Source: Sistotremastrum niveocremeum HHB9708 (taxonomy: Eukaryota; Basidiomycota; Agaricomycetes; Sistotremastrales; Sistotremastraceae). From it: DNA of 64,000 bases. This document shows positions 23,946-36,205 of this stretch, one piece after another. The translations under genes and the position numbers were made by a program. Below the pieces are notes generated by a model. That model was not told the DNA's origin and made no database searches. It saw nothing but the letters and a program-made list of their open reading frames with translations. The DNA lies in contig KV419449.1 in assembly GCA_001630475.1 (NCBI GenBank), positions 107,103-171,102 of the forward strand, in the 5' to 3' direction. Within the stretch, counting starts at the first letter, position 1. Every line of letters begins with the position of its first letter.

Positions 23946-25218
23946 AGTAACAACTGTTCGTTACTAGAAACTTTTGTTCAAGATTCTTGTGATATTCCCA
24001 GATGCTCCGTCTTACGGGATCCTTGGTACACGATTGTGGCTACGCGCGTGCGATGCGGGCGAGAAGAGTTTCTTCACCGTGACAGCGCGTTGTCACGTTC
24101 CCCGGGATCAGATTTCAGGTTCAGCCATATGTGTTCTAGTTGTGTTTCATCGCTGCCGAAATTCATGCCGTCTAACAGAGATTAGATACAGCCGCAAAGG
24201 AGTCATTAAATTATCATTTGGTCTTATTGAAATTTTCGAGAGTTTCGAGGCTCGGGGCAAGCTCGGGCAAGCTGAACCCGGTGAGCCATTTCGGACCTAC
24301 TGTCGGAGGCCAAAAGAGACTTAAGACAGGCTCGAAAAAACTAAGCTTATAATGGATCATATCATTCGGATTTCCCTCTTCGTATCAATATTACAAGAAT
24401 TTACCAAACGAGTGCGCAACGGAAGCAAAGAACCGGATTTCGGCTTCCTAGAAGTAGCCGACGCCGGGTTCGAAGATCCGGGAAGCGCCCATTCCCCGCT
24501 CAACTCAGCCGCCATTGTGCCGTTCTGGCATATTTTAAGTCCAGGTCGCCTTGGCCTTTGCGCCATCGTGCCGTGCTGGCCCGACCATTGAACCACGAAC
24601 ACATCGACCACTTGAAACCGATTGTCGTTATTTTGAACCACTCGCATTTCTGACACTCCTCTGAACGTTCCCGTTCAGGTTCGTTCATTTCCATTCCCTT
24701 CCTTCCCATCATCCTTTGACTGACACAATCTGCTCCATCTCCACCTTTCTCACAACGACGAGTGTCTCACCCCTCTCCTTTGATTCTGTCCAACAACTCT
24801 ACCTCGTCCACGTCGTACTACCCCTAATCCCTTGTTGTCTCACATCTCACAATGTCTCGGGCCTGTGTCACCTTTTCTTCATGTCACATGTCCGCCGCTT
24901 CAACCCACTTGCGTAACGACTCGGAGTCGTGTTCGTGCCATCTTTAAATTATTTCGTAATTACTGGTAGTACCACTGCGGAGGAATACCTTTTCCCGCGG
25001 AGGCTTTTTTCCCACTGGGTTTGCCTCTGAGGGTTTTTACTGGTGCCTCCTTCATGTATTTACTAGCTCAGCAATGGGGGGGTGGCGGCCGAAGTTGGCT
25101 CGCCATCCATGGTGTCTACCCCCTCGGCGCTTGCGGCCCTGTTCGGGTGACGCAGATCCGGTCGTTCCTATAGGGGGACCCATGGCCGTTAATACACCAC
25201 CACCACCACCAGCCTGCG
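23946..25218. other. intergenic, divergent promoters
   Basis: Lies between the divergent oxygenase and MCC beta genes. A short T-arm-like hairpin (GGTTCGAAGATCC, about 24466) is not part of a tRNA. Pyrimidine-rich stretches at 24740-24880 are promoter-like. No coding exon recognised. Confidence 0.4.
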
Positions 25219-27408
25219 ATGCCTCGACCGCTCGTCTCGTCGCTGCGGGTACTCTCAAAGCAAGCTTCCAGCACAAAGCCCTCCAAATCATGTATCTCAT
25301 GCTATGAGAAACGCTCTTTCCATACCGGTCCTCTCCCATCCATCCTGAGCACCTCAGATCCTTCATTCCGAGAGAAATCTGATGCCATGGATGTGCTGGT
25401 TCAAGAGCTCGACGAGAAGCTGGCGAGGAACAGAGAGGGAGGAGGCTCAAAAGCTATGGAACGGATGCGAAGTAAAGGGAAGAAATTGCCTCGAGAGCGG
25501 TTAGCAAATATTTTTCTCATTCTCGATTATGAGACTGAAACCTGGGATATTCCATTAGATTGAGCTTGATTCTGGATCCCGACTCTCCTTTCTTGGAGCT
25601 GTCGCCTTTAGCAGCAATTGATCTATACAATGAACATATTCCGGGCGCTGGGATGATCACGGGTATCGGACGAATAAAGGGCAAAGAATGCATGATCATC
25701 GTCAATGATGCTACTGTCAAGGGTGGCAGCTATTATCCGCTTACCGTCCGTTATATTTTTGACCTCCAGATTACAAAGCTAACGTATGATGCTGTCCTAC
25801 AGGTCAAAAAGCATCTGCGAGCGCAGGAGATTGCCCGGGAGAACGGACTACCTTGCGTGTATATCGGTATGAAATGCCTCGAAAACAATTATCATTCCCT
25901 CAAAAGCCTGCCATATAGTTGAATCCGGAGGAGCAGCACTTCCACACCAAGCCAACGTATGTTGATCGTCTCCCTCGGGTCGATTACCTTATGGGCCTGT
26001 CGAATAGGTCTTCCCTGATCGCGACCACTTTGGGCGAATATTCTACAACATGGCCCAGATGTCTTCGCTATCGATCCCCCAAATATCCCTCGTTCACGGC
26101 ATATCAGTAGCAGGTGGCGCATACGTCCCTTCCCTATCCGACTATACCGTCATTGTCAAGAAGCAAGGCCACATCTTCCTCGCCGGACCACCCTTAGTCA
26201 AAGCTGCGACAGGAGAAGTGGTGGACGAGGAGACATTAGGCGGAGGTGATATGCACGCGAAAGTGAGCGGTGTTGTAGACGCTCTCGTCGCGAGTGATGA
26301 AGAAGCTCTGCAAGCTGGACGGGAGGTAATAGGTGACTTGGGAGAAGCGGCGGGATATACACCAGAAGTCAGTCTTTCCTCGAGTTTCGGTCCGCGATGT
26401 TTATTGATTTCTCAGTCCAGCCACCACAAGCATCTGACCCTCCATTATATCCCGCTGAAGAATTGCACGGTATCGTCGGAACCGATGTGAGACAGACTTT
26501 CGACATGCGTGACGTCATCGCCCGTCTGGTTGATGGCAGCAAATTCCGCGAGTTCAAGAAGGATTACGGAGAGACTATCGTCACCGTATGTCGTACCTTT
26601 CCAACCTCCGTTGTGCACCGACATATTCGTTTGAACAGGGGTTCGCCAATATCCACGGATACCCCGTCGGGATAGTAGGGAACAACGGCGTATTATTCTC
26701 CTCTTCGGCTTTAAAGGCGACACATTTCATTGAGCTGTGCTCACAACGGCGTATTCCTTTATTATTCTTGGTCAATGTTACAGGTGTGTTGTCCTCTCTA
26801 GCCTTACTGGTTCCTGAGGCCAAAACACGTTGTAGGGTATATGGTCGGATCAAAAGCTGAGCAAGGTGGAATAGCGAAAGATGGTGCTAAGATGGTCCGA
26901 GCTGTGGCATGTGCAGATGTCCCGAAGTTGACGGTAGTTGTTGGGGGAAGCTTCGGTGCAGGCAATTACGGTTAGCCGGAAGCAGAATTGTGTGAAGCCG
27001 TAGTTGACATGTGCATTTTAGGCATGTGCGGTAGAGCTTATTCTCCGCGATTCCTTTGGATGTGGCCGAACGCGAAGATCAGTGTCATGGGGAGTGGACA
27101 GTTGAGTCAAGTCATGGCTCAAGTATCCAAGTATGTTCTTTCCCTCATTCTTCCGTCTCATCGACTCAATGTGTGTCACGTCTGATAGGGACCCGAGTCA
27201 ACACAGCACCCTTCAATCTCGCATCGAATCCGAATCATCTTCATATTATTCGACGTCGCATCTTTGGGACGACGGCATTTTGAAACCCACGGATACACGC
27301 GATGTGTTGGGATTGGCACTTGGGATTGTGGGGAGGAAGCATATGAGTTTCGGTGTAGGTGGTGAAGGAAGAGGCTGGAGAGGGGGCATGGGCGTGTTCA
27401 GGATGTAA
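25219..27408 (+). CDS. methylcrotonoyl-CoA carboxylase beta (carboxyltransferase) subunit, mitochondrial
   Basis: Carboxylates 3-methylcrotonyl-CoA together with the biotin-bearing alpha subunit, in leucine breakdown in the mitochondrial matrix. About nine exons. The start at 25219 gives a basic, Ser-rich presequence ([19 protein letters not shown]). The family order is clear: [18 protein letters not shown] (joined over a 25500-25559 intron), [98 protein letters not shown], then [20 protein letters not shown] and [16 protein letters not shown]. Apparent stops near 26974 lie in a 51-nt intron, after which [20 protein letters not shown] follows. It ends GMGVFRM at 27408. Confidence 0.9.
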
Positions 27409-28095
27409 TGATAATCGAGCGAATTGAGCATCAAATGAAGGTCAAATCCATTTGTACTAACAATAATCATGTTTCTTGTGCTTTCTGTTCATCTGATTTT
27501 CATGACCATGAGGGATAACCGATACCACAGAAACATGACCTGGAGTTCCGTCAGGAGAACCATTGCCCATGGAATGCATGGCGAAAACGTTGGATCGTCG
27601 GAAGTTCGGAAAGGGGTAACAATTCTCGATTTCGCTGTCAGGTTGCCTCTCAAAATCTTTCTTCCCGCTAAATCTGGCCTATCGTTCTTCTGATGGAAGG
27701 AACACACATGCCTGACTTGCGAACGCTACTCGCTCTTCGCCCATCCATGGTTCTCTCGCTGATGCCACGCAGCCTCAGCCTCTTGAAAATCTCTAGTTAT
27801 GCATCGCGCTTGCGGAAGGCCATGCAGATCCATCATCAGGCATCGAGAGGTGGCACGTCCAAGCACATCCCCGTCGACAGTGAGACGTAGTCAAGAGAGT
27901 TCAGAGAAGAAATCGCATTCAAGATGGCCAACGACTAGTTTACGTTCTCCGAACCCTGGGATAAAGATCGTCTTTGCTTGATCTACAAGCGCACCCTCCA
28001 GTCCTACTCTCTTCTTCCCCATCTGTTTTGATGACTCTATATCCTCATCGGCAATCATGATCCCGGCCCCGTTGGATGGGCTTGAATGTCCCCAT
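27409..28095. other. intergenic
   Basis: 3' flanks of MCC beta and of the small secreted-protein gene. Short frames on both strands lack domains. Nothing supported. Confidence 0.35.
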
Positions 28096-28386
28096 CTACT
28101 TGGAATTCGTCTGCACGCAGCTAACTCCTTCGCCGCAAGTCTGGACGCAACTGCTATCGACCCCACATCCGCCTTGCGTAGGCGGAGTGAAGCAATCCTG
28201 GCTACCATCTGGACAAGTTGTTGGGGGAGTAAACCCGTCTTGGCGAGCGACATGAACGTGATCGACTGGTGCTCGAGCTCCGACGGAGCCTTGGACGTCG
28301 ATCGGGAGCGCGGAGACCGCACAGGTCGCTATCGCAAGTGCAATCATGAAGACGGCGAAGTGTGGTGTGGCGGTGAATGCGACCAT
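28096..28386 (-). CDS. small secreted Cys-rich protein, paralogue of 702-1214
   Basis: Single frame of 96 residues. Residues 1-27 form a signal peptide (MVAFTATPHFAVFMIALAIA...SAL). The mature part has six cysteines in short, regularly spaced groups (CPDGSQDC, CGVDSSC, CGEGVSC). The start MVAFT and the bases before the start codon are the same as in the gene at 702-1214. Function unknown; small secreted or wall protein is the safest reading. The C-terminus may change if an intron is used near 28100. Confidence 0.55.
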   Translation of the reverse strand: MVAFTATPHFAVFMIALAIATCAVSALPIDVQGSVGARAPVDHVHVARQDGFTPPTTCPDGSQDCFTPPTQGGCGVDSSCVQTCGEGVSCVQTNSK

Positions 28387-29553
28387 CGTGGTGATGATGT
28401 GGGAGGAAGATGAAAATGGGGAGCACCTGGCTCGAGGTTTGACTGGATATGCTGGAGGGCTTACTTTGTGGTATGCTTTGCCCCATCCTTTATATCCTCC
28501 TTGAGGCTCATCACGCAGTCTCCGACCCTGGTCTTAGCCTCAGGCACTGATTGTTCTGACGGTCTACCATTTCAAAGCGTGCGGCCATGTCGTGAAGAGA
28601 CGCCGGTCAACGAACCCCGCGTTCTACTAGGGTTGGATCGAAATTGATGGTCCGTGTCACGATTCCTTCCCATGGTTCGTACTAATGTGGCTTTCTTTCT
28701 CCAGTTTCTGGCTGTATTCCGCACAACTGCGCGTCAACAGTTGTCAAGAATATCACAGTTCATAATTTGAAGAAGGCGTTTTCATAACGCTTTACATTCA
28801 ATATTCCCTCTCCTGCATAGTTCAAGAGGGCTATGTTATTCCTTGTAATCGGCTGTCGCATCAGGAACCGCGGTGATACTTCCTGCTTGCGAGTAGAAAC
28901 TCAAGCTTGTGATCTGATGCGTTGATGAAACAAAATGCGGGCAGGGTAGGAGCGAAGAAGACTCGAAACAACGCCGCTCCCCGTGGCCGATTTCGAGCTT
29001 CAAATCAGTATTCTTTGACTGTGCCTCGAAACATTTTAGGCCCTGTTCATCTGAAATTTAGATCTGCTTAGGCATTCGGCACAAATAATGGGCAAAGCCG
29101 GAACAGGATGCCGACGGCAGTGCGGCACGGCAGAGAGCTGAGGCATAAAGCACGTGTCTGAGATGATGTAACGATATGCTAAAAATCAAATAAGGTTTCT
29201 TCGATCGGCTGTCGCTATGGCCATAAATAGAATTAGACGCCCATGTTGAGCTTTCTGTTCAGTTCAACTTTATCTTGTTCCTTTCTGCAACTTACAAGGG
29301 CGGTCTTCAGTGCACTCTTTTCAATCTTCCGGAGCTGTTGAGAATTGGACGCAAGAGTGCGCGATTCTCTGGAAGACTAAGGCTCGGCGGACAAGGCTAT
29401 AGATAGCGAAACGGCAAGCTTTCATTACATGTCAGTCATCTCCGTTCGTGCCCTTGAAAACCCTTTTTTTGACTGCGATCATCTTCATTGTCATCCCTTA
29501 ACTCACCTGTCATAAGGTCATCGAGAGCTTAGACCCTCTTCATCTTCCCCGCC
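28387..29553. other. intergenic
   Basis: Long divergent gap of 1.2 kb between the secreted protein and SGNH copy A. No coding exon, tRNA or clear repeat was recognised. Confidence 0.4.
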
Positions 29554-31574
29554 ATGTTAAACTACAGGCTCAGCACTGTCTCTCGAGTTGTCCTTACCCT
29601 TCCCGTCATCATCGTCATTCTTTTCTTGCAACATTCCTTTCTCTCATCAAACGACACAAGCTTGACTTTTGGCTCTTCTGCGAGCTATTCATCTAAAGCA
29701 GAATCGTCTATTATCCCACCATCATGTCAACTGTGCAGTCCTGACGACCTACTGTGTGATAAATACGGGTACGTTCTGCTAAAATTCTCGCCGAGGCACG
29801 TTCCGGATACTTACTCCGTTTGACAGGTCAGCTAATCTTGCACGTTCGCGCGCCTATGAAGGTCCTAACGCTCGTCTTCGTCGCGTTCTCCGTAAAGCGC
29901 ATTCCGGTCAACCTATCAAAATCGGCATACTCGGCGGATCCGTCTCCGCAGGGCACGGTGTTCCCGAGAAATCAGACGTATGGCATGCAATCTACGCTCA
30001 ATGGTGGAGAGATACCTTCTTTGCGAACGACAGATATCGTGGACTGTCATCCGGGAATTCGAGTACGCCTGGGAGTAAAGTGGAGATGGTCACGCTGCAG
30101 GATGGTGCTGTGAGGGCTATCGAGAGCGATTATTTCCAGACATGTTTTTCGGAGCATATTGATGAGGATGTGGATCTCGTCGTTGTCGAGCTGGCGATTA
30201 ATGATCGACGGTCGGTTCTTTGAATTTCGTTCCTGAAATGCAGCTGATGATCGGCGCAGATTCGAAAGATTAGCTGAGGCTTATGAATATCTTCTTCGTG
30301 CACTTCTTATCCTGCCGAATAAACCTGCCGTCATTAATCTTCAAGTGAGTGCTGGATTTTGCTTTCTATTCGCTTTCGCTGAACTACATGCCACAGACGA
30401 TGGCTCTATCCTTTGGGCAGATTACCATGGGAGGGGATCTAGAGCTTGCGGTTGCGATGTACTACGATACACCGGTTATCAAGTATTTGTTTTCATAGCT
30501 CTATCTTTCCCTTCTCACACAGTACCTTGAACAGTATCCGCAACCTCCTCCTTCCTCACATCTTCCGCGCATCCCAGCCCTCCTCTCTCCTGAATCACTA
30601 CTTCGTCCAATACCCGAACGGGGAACCCGATCTTCGACATATGGGTGTGAACGGACACCACGTGATGGGTGATCTGATGGTCGACTTTACGAAGAGAGTC
30701 TGGTGTGATGAGATGCGGCTAATTGAGGAGGAGGAGCGGAGAAGGCTGGAGAAGATGAAGCAGCATGGCGTGAGCGACGGACAGGAGAAGTTGGTGTTGG
30801 GGAAAAGCGACTGGGTGTCGAAGGATTTCGGGATTCCGGGAACCGAGGTCCTGGAAGATATACCACGAGTGAGCATTATGTTCTTCATCTGTTGATCCAT
30901 GCCTAATTCTCGTCAAGCTCCGACTCTTCCAAAAATTCGACAATGAGAGCCAAGCTATTCCTGTTCAACCTATGTGTAGCTCGACGACATCGAAGAAGCA
31001 TCCACTCACTCCGCTAAAGATGGATGGATGGTAACTTATCCTCGTTCAATCTCGCCTCGGTCTGATATTGTGACCAAGGAAAAAATGGACCGCTCCTCAC
31101 TCCGCATCGAAGAAGACCTATTATCGTTCCACAACTCCCAAGTCAACTATTTCCTTTGCAGTGAACGTCGGACCAGTGGGAAGAGTCAGATTGACGTATC
31201 TGAGGAGTAAGACGTTCGGCCTGGGGAGCTCATGGTGTTGGGTTGACGTGGATGGTGTCGCGGATTCCGAGAAGAAATATGGCAAAAGGCTGGACGGCTG
31301 GTGGAATACCGACGGAATGTGCGTATTTTCCTTGGCTCTTATTCGGATGGTATCTAACTGCTTATGTTATTGCGGCTTTTAGAAACGCAGGGTCGTCAGT
31401 TATTTTTGCTTTCTTCGACGCGCGTGTTCAGGCTCTCATTTGACATTCAGAACTACCACTATCGCCGAAGGAATACCTGCTGGCTCGCACGTCCTCGCAT
31501 GTCGATTACTAGAGGAGACCGCTGACCCCGGCAAAGGAACCGATTTCAGAATCATCGCCCTCGACTCGACCTAG
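29554..31574 (+). CDS. SGNH-hydrolase-like type II membrane protein, copy A
   Basis: First of four tandem paralogues. A single N-terminal membrane helix (about residues 10-28) suggests a Golgi or plasma-membrane anchor with a lumenal catalytic part. Conserved parts: a Cys motif before CDKYG; ARSRAYEGPNARLRRVLRKA; GILGGSVSAGHGV (block I, with Ser as predicted nucleophile); WHAIYAQWWRDTFF; EHIDEDVDLVVVELAIND (block III); MGGDLELAVAMYYDTPVI; and DLRHMGVNGHHVM, which supplies the block V Asp-x-x-His. A C-terminal beta-rich region (NVGPVGRVRLTYLRS) ends FRIIALDST. About ten exons. Probable acyl or acetyl esterase/transferase acting on glycans; substrate unknown. The part after DTFF is more divergent than in B-D. 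Confidence 0.68.
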
Positions 31575-32170
31575 GCTCCATTCACTTGACTCACCTTCTG
31601 ACCGTCGATTCGACATCGATGGAAAATCCTCAAATCGAATCGCCGTCTTTCACCACGCTCTGACAGCTCCTATAGCATCCTAGTTTGCACCCATTTATCG
31701 CTAACCTTGCATCTCTTGCATTTCTTGCATCTTGTATATTTCGCATTGCTTCTTTTCTCACTGCATTCCCCATCCTGTATAATCTTCACTTCCTTCAGTC
31801 ACAAGGCACACCTTAGAGTTAGAGATAAAGCCGTTTCCTTCGTATCTACCCCTGCATTCAGCTGCTATCCGTTGCTTTCGCTTCCTCCTACCTACTCTGC
31901 TGCTATGATATAGAAATGCTGAAATTTGACCGTGTGGGGATAGTGCGGCTTCCCTGTCAAAGTTTGCTTCCGTGCCGCGGAAGCCGAAGGTCGAAGCACA
32001 AAAATAGGGGCGGCAATACCGCTCGATCAAAAGGGTAAATTCCTTGCTGCCGAAGTCGGGGGTTTAGCAACCGCCGGCTTCTTTAGATTTTTCAATGCCT
32101 AGTGCCACACGTAACAGAAATTGCATCAATCTTCTCCTTTTCTCCAGCATTGGTATGCCAGGCCGACGAG
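31575..32170. other. intergenic between SGNH copies A and B
   Basis: Pyrimidine-rich at 31700-31790. No gene or clear repeat recognised. Includes the promoter of copy B. Confidence 0.4.
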
Positions 32171-34151
32171 ATGGCCATGCCACCATTTCGCTCAGGTCTT
32201 GCCGCCACAATCATTCTCTTTATCGCTTTGATTTCTGTTTTGCTTTTGTTTGATTTGTATTATCTTCCCATCCCCGAGCGTCCACCGTTCGGCACCCTCC
32301 AATTTGGTTCCTCCGAATCAGTGCTGGCAGTCGACGCTGACGGTATAAAGTCCGGGCCCAAAACTGCTGAGCTCCCAGAGTCATGTGACTTTTGTGGGCC
32401 GACAGATACTGTGTGTAAGAAATGGGGGTAAGTTGCGATATTATTGCTGCACGGATGTGTCAATTTACTCCGATAATTCAGGCCGGATAATATTGCTCGA
32501 TCCAGAGCATACGAAGGACCCAACGCACGCCTTCGACGTATTATCCGCAAAGCTATCTCGGGCCAGCCGATAAAGATTGGGGTTCTCGGAGGGTCCGTTT
32601 CTGCTGGACACGGTGTTTTTGATCCCAAGGAACGCTGGCATGGAATCTACGTTCAATGGTGGAGAGATACCTTCTTCGCGGAGAAATATTCTTCTCGCGG
32701 TGAGAACGAGGGGGATGAAGAGAGGGAGGATGGGGAAGATTCCGAAGAAGATGCTATTGAGTGGGTACAGCTCGTCGATGGATCAATACCTGCCACGCAA
32801 AGCGACTATCTACAATCTTGTCATATGGAGCACATCGATGAAGATGTCGATCTGGTGGTCGTCGAATTGGCAATAAATGACCAAAGGTAAGCCTTGATTC
32901 CTTCGACCATTTCGGACTTCTAGTTTATTATGGATGATCACAGACGCGAAGAGCTGGCCCACGCATATGAATATTTATTGCGCTCACTGCTCATCCTTCC
33001 TAAAAATCCGGCAATCATTAATCTTCAGACCATGGGCTTGCACGGTTGGGAAATTTCAATGGGAGGCGATCTAGAGATGGCTATCGCTATGTATTATGAT
33101 ACCCCAGTAATTAAGTAAGTGTGCACCTTATTCGAAGTGGGTCAGGGAAAGCTCACCAAGGGTGAACAGTATTCGGAATGTATTACTTCCCTACCTCCTC
33201 CAGCATCGAGAACTCGACTGGAATATTACCCGTCATTACTTCGTTCATAATGCCGAAAGAGGATGGGTAGACTTGAGACATATGAATGTCAATGGGCATC
33301 GAGCTATGGCGGAGATGTTGATATCGATGACTCAAAAGATATACTGCGAAGAGCTGAAAGCGATGGCGAACGAGTCTGAGAAAGAGTGGCTTCCAACGGA
33401 AGAACATATACCTGGGAAAGATTCGTTGGAGTACATCCCTCGGGTAAGAGACATTTCTGTCGACAGCATGCAGTACCCAAACTGACTTTCTCCCAGTTGC
33501 GGATGTTCCAGGCATACGATAACCACACCGAGGTAGTGCCCATGAAGCCAATGTGCATGTCCCTTACGTCGGAAAAGCATCCACTTGTCGCTTCACAAGC
33601 GAACGGATGGTACGTCGTCAATAACGTCGCAGCCCTCTAAATTGACCATATTTCTATCACAGGGAGATATGGGAGTCGAAGCAATCTGTATCGCGCAAAC
33701 TATATTATCGAGCGACAGTCCCAGGGTCGACGATCTCTTTCAATATTGAAGTTGGTCCTTTGGGACGAGCTCGAGTATCATATTTAAGAAGCAAGAGCTT
33801 CGGTTTGGGAAGCGTGTGGTGTTGGGTCGAAGTTGAAGGAGTCCCCGATTCGGAGAAGAGATTTGGACACAAGCTAGATGGGTATTGGGATCGCGATAAA
33901 ATGTGAGTCTTATAGTTTAGTCAAGCTAGGGGAATACTGACTCGGCGTCTCGTAGAAATGTTGGATCGTAAGTCCGATTGCAGCCTTTGGAAGAATTGAA
34001 ATGCTGAACTTTCCATTTTAGAGCTGACGCAGTAGCACAACGCCTTCCTCCGGGGTCGCATACCTTGCACTGTCGATTACTTGGGAGTGACGAAAGCGCA
34101 GACCCTGGAAAGGGAACCGAATTCCGAATCATTGCAGTAGATTCGGCGTAA
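32171..34151 (+). CDS. SGNH-hydrolase-like type II membrane protein, copy B
   Basis: The cleanest copy of the array. The ATG at 32171 (MAMPPFRSG) leads into a membrane helix of about 20 residues. Then come ESCDFCGPTDTVCKKWG (Cys motif), NIARSRAYEGPNARLRRII, GVLGGSVSAGHGV, WHGIYVQWWRDTFF, an acidic loop, DGSIPATQSDYLQSCHMEHI, LVVVELAIND, MGGDLEMAIAMYYDTPVI, DLRHMNVNGHRAMAEMLIS, and CMSLTSEKHPL. The C-terminal region has GSTISFNIEVGPLGRARV and FGLGSVWCWVEVEGVPDS, ending FRIIAVDSA at 34151. Ser, Asp and His of the SGNH fold are present. It is an intact tandem paralogue of A, C and D; the function is presumably hydrolysis or transfer of an ester group on a surface or secretory-pathway glycan. Confidence 0.72.
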
Positions 34152-35087
34152 TGCACGATGTTCAGTTCGAGCACCTTGGTTTGGTTTCAAGCGATTCGTT
34201 TCATGCAGTTTAGAGGGGTACCGGTGCGGATCCCAGTCGAGTCGTCACGATGCCATTGCAACATATATACATGTCAGGTCGCGTATGCCGAAATTTATAC
34301 TCGACGGACTGGATCCCATCGCTTGCAGGGAGGTGATAAATGTTATTATTTAGAATAAGCGCTCTTGTGATGTACATACACGGACATACAAATTGACCAT
34401 TCACGTAACTATACGTTGTGGCCGCACACAGTGATGACGACTCAATTCTAGTTCTCGAGCCTTCAGTTCTTGAGTTTGATAAAACGAAGAACTGCTCGAA
34501 GAATTGAGCGGTCGCAGTTCTTTGTTCGCGTATTTGCATGAGATTTCGGCGTTAGGAGCGGAAATCAGCTCCACCATACCATACAAGGCAGTGCCGAGGC
34601 TGCCGCGAATTAATTTTCAGAGTCCGACAACAAAGAACTGCAAGAACCGCCGTTTTTCTCAGTTCTTGCAGTTCTTCTGGTGAAACCTCGGAGCGTCCAA
34701 GAAAGGGAATATTTAAGGTTTCACCAAGTCCCGGGGTTCGTATAATTATGATATTATCTCGCAGAACTGCTCCAAGAACCAGAATTGAGTGGGCCTACTT
34801 GAACGTTGCGGATTCCGACACTTCCGGAGCAGCCTGCAGGTTGTCGACGTCGACCCCTGAACATGATCCACTCTAGATACAGATCCACTCTATCTCTCGC
34901 ACCCTCATGGGCAATGTCATGGCTCTCCTATATCTCCCCCTTTCCGGGATGAATATCACTCTCCCTTATTCGTCGCACCTGATCTCAGCACACCTCAGCC
35001 CTTGCCTCAGCCCCCTTTCCTAGCCCACAGTCCGCTATTCAGCAGGGATTGGAAGATTAGAAAGAGGCGATACCACGGCTTTCCATC
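34152..35087. other. intergenic between SGNH copies B and C
   Basis: Holds the 349-bp inverted-repeat element described separately (34441-34789). The 34790-35087 part is the promoter of copy C. No other gene. Confidence 0.5.
34441..34789. mobile_element. short inverted-repeat element (MITE-like)
   Basis: Ends are inverted repeats: CTCAATTCTAGTTCTCGAGC on the left against CTCAATTCTGGTTCTTGGAGC on the right (reverse complement), with few mismatches. The inside repeats the motif AGTTCTTG / CAAGAACT in both directions near both ends, like subterminal repeats of hAT elements. No coding frame inside. I saw no target duplication at either border, so the exact ends and the superfamily are uncertain. 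Confidence 0.5.
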
Positions 35088-35439
35088 ATGGTCTCGTTAA
35101 TCTGGCGCACTGTCCTGGCAGTGACAATCTTTTTCTTCGTAGCTCTGCTGTCCCTGCTCTTCTTAGAGCTGCAGGAGTTGCCGACCCTGGCTCAATCGCC
35201 TGTTCCTACATCTTATATATCTATCATAGAGGCAGAGACTTTGGACGAGACGGTAGTGGTGAAACCCATTGAACCAGAACCTTCTCTACCACCCTGTTGC
35301 AACTTTTGCGGCGAAGGTGACGAAATATGTCGGAAATGGGGGTGAGTGTGAACAAGCATTCTCTCTACGTAATTACTGACAGTCATTCTATTATACAGGC
35401 AGGACAATTTAGCACGCTCGAGGGCATACGAAGGGGCCA

Positions 35440-35444
35440 ATACC
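35440..35444. repeat. target-site duplication, left copy
   Basis: ATACC immediately before the 5' LTR. The same five bases follow the 3' LTR at 43494-43498. Five bases is the usual length for Ty3/Gypsy integration. Confidence 0.88.
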
Positions 35445-36205
35445 TGTAGCGTTGGATATGAGTCTGGATGTCAATGCTGAGTGTTTTGGAATATCATGTA
35501 TTTGCTGGCATGTCTAAAAGTGTGATCGAGTGAACTACGGAACGCACACCAAAGTCGAAACGCTAAGTTAAAGCAAGGCTACGGAAGCCTCACGATTACG
35601 TCACCACGCGCGTCTATTCTCAACGCAATCACGTTCAGTCCTGCCATCACCTGCTATACGTCGTCTCGCACTCTCGGGCCTGTCTGCGACCTCCTTCCAC
35701 CAATCATCTCGTCATTACTTCACTCTTACCTCCATCGCCATCGGTCTAGAAAATCTCAAAAGGCCTCGTGTTCATGCAGGCGAAAGGAATCCAGGCGTAC
35801 CGAGCCAGCCGGCGCGGCAGCAACTCCTACACGCTGGGACAACGAGGCTGGTTGTTGGGAAATATCGCGAGGACTACAGAGGTTGCTAAGGAATTGGATA
35901 GGAATTGGAGAGGAATGGGAAACGAGGCTGTAGAGAATGCGAGGCATGACACACATCGTACGCTCGATTGTGTTTCAAGTGCGGGTCTGATTTTGTATAT
36001 AAAGGCAAGCTATCGAGCTATCTAGGCTATCATATCATCGTATCCCCCATTGTACGCTATCCATACGCTCCCACAATCCATCCTTCATTTACGCTTCAAC
36101 CTCGTTCCTCGCGCGATCCGTCCATCTTGCATTCCTCGACTCAACCGGTCTCAGTTCCCCTCCTTTCGACTCTAGTCTCATCCTATTCGACTTAGGGTCC
36201 TTACA
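35445..36205 (+). repeat. 5' LTR (761 bp)
   Basis: Begins TGTAG and ends TTACA, giving the TG...CA ends. The same sequence recurs at 42733-43493 at a constant offset of 7,288 bp; I saw no difference on reading and the ORFs in both copies are the same. It carries a TATA box (35996-36003). A minor internal frame (35768-36025) has no domain. Confidence 0.92.
35996..36003 (+). promoter_or_regulatory. TATA box of the 5' LTR
   Basis: TATATAAA lies 203-210 bp before the LTR end. Transcription would start some 25-35 bp further on, near 36030. The matching box in the 3' LTR is at 43284-43291 and points into the broken SGNH gene. Confidence 0.55.

Noticed and set aside
24455-24500. tRNA-like T-arm (GGTTCGAAGATCC)
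   Set aside because: No acceptor stem, D-arm or anticodon arm could be built around it.
26970-27030. Apparent premature stop in MCC beta
   Set aside because: A 51-nt GT...AG intron removes it and restores the family sequence.
35768-36025. ORF of 85 codons in both LTRs
   Set aside because: It starts before the TATA box, has no domain, and LTRs are not usually coding.
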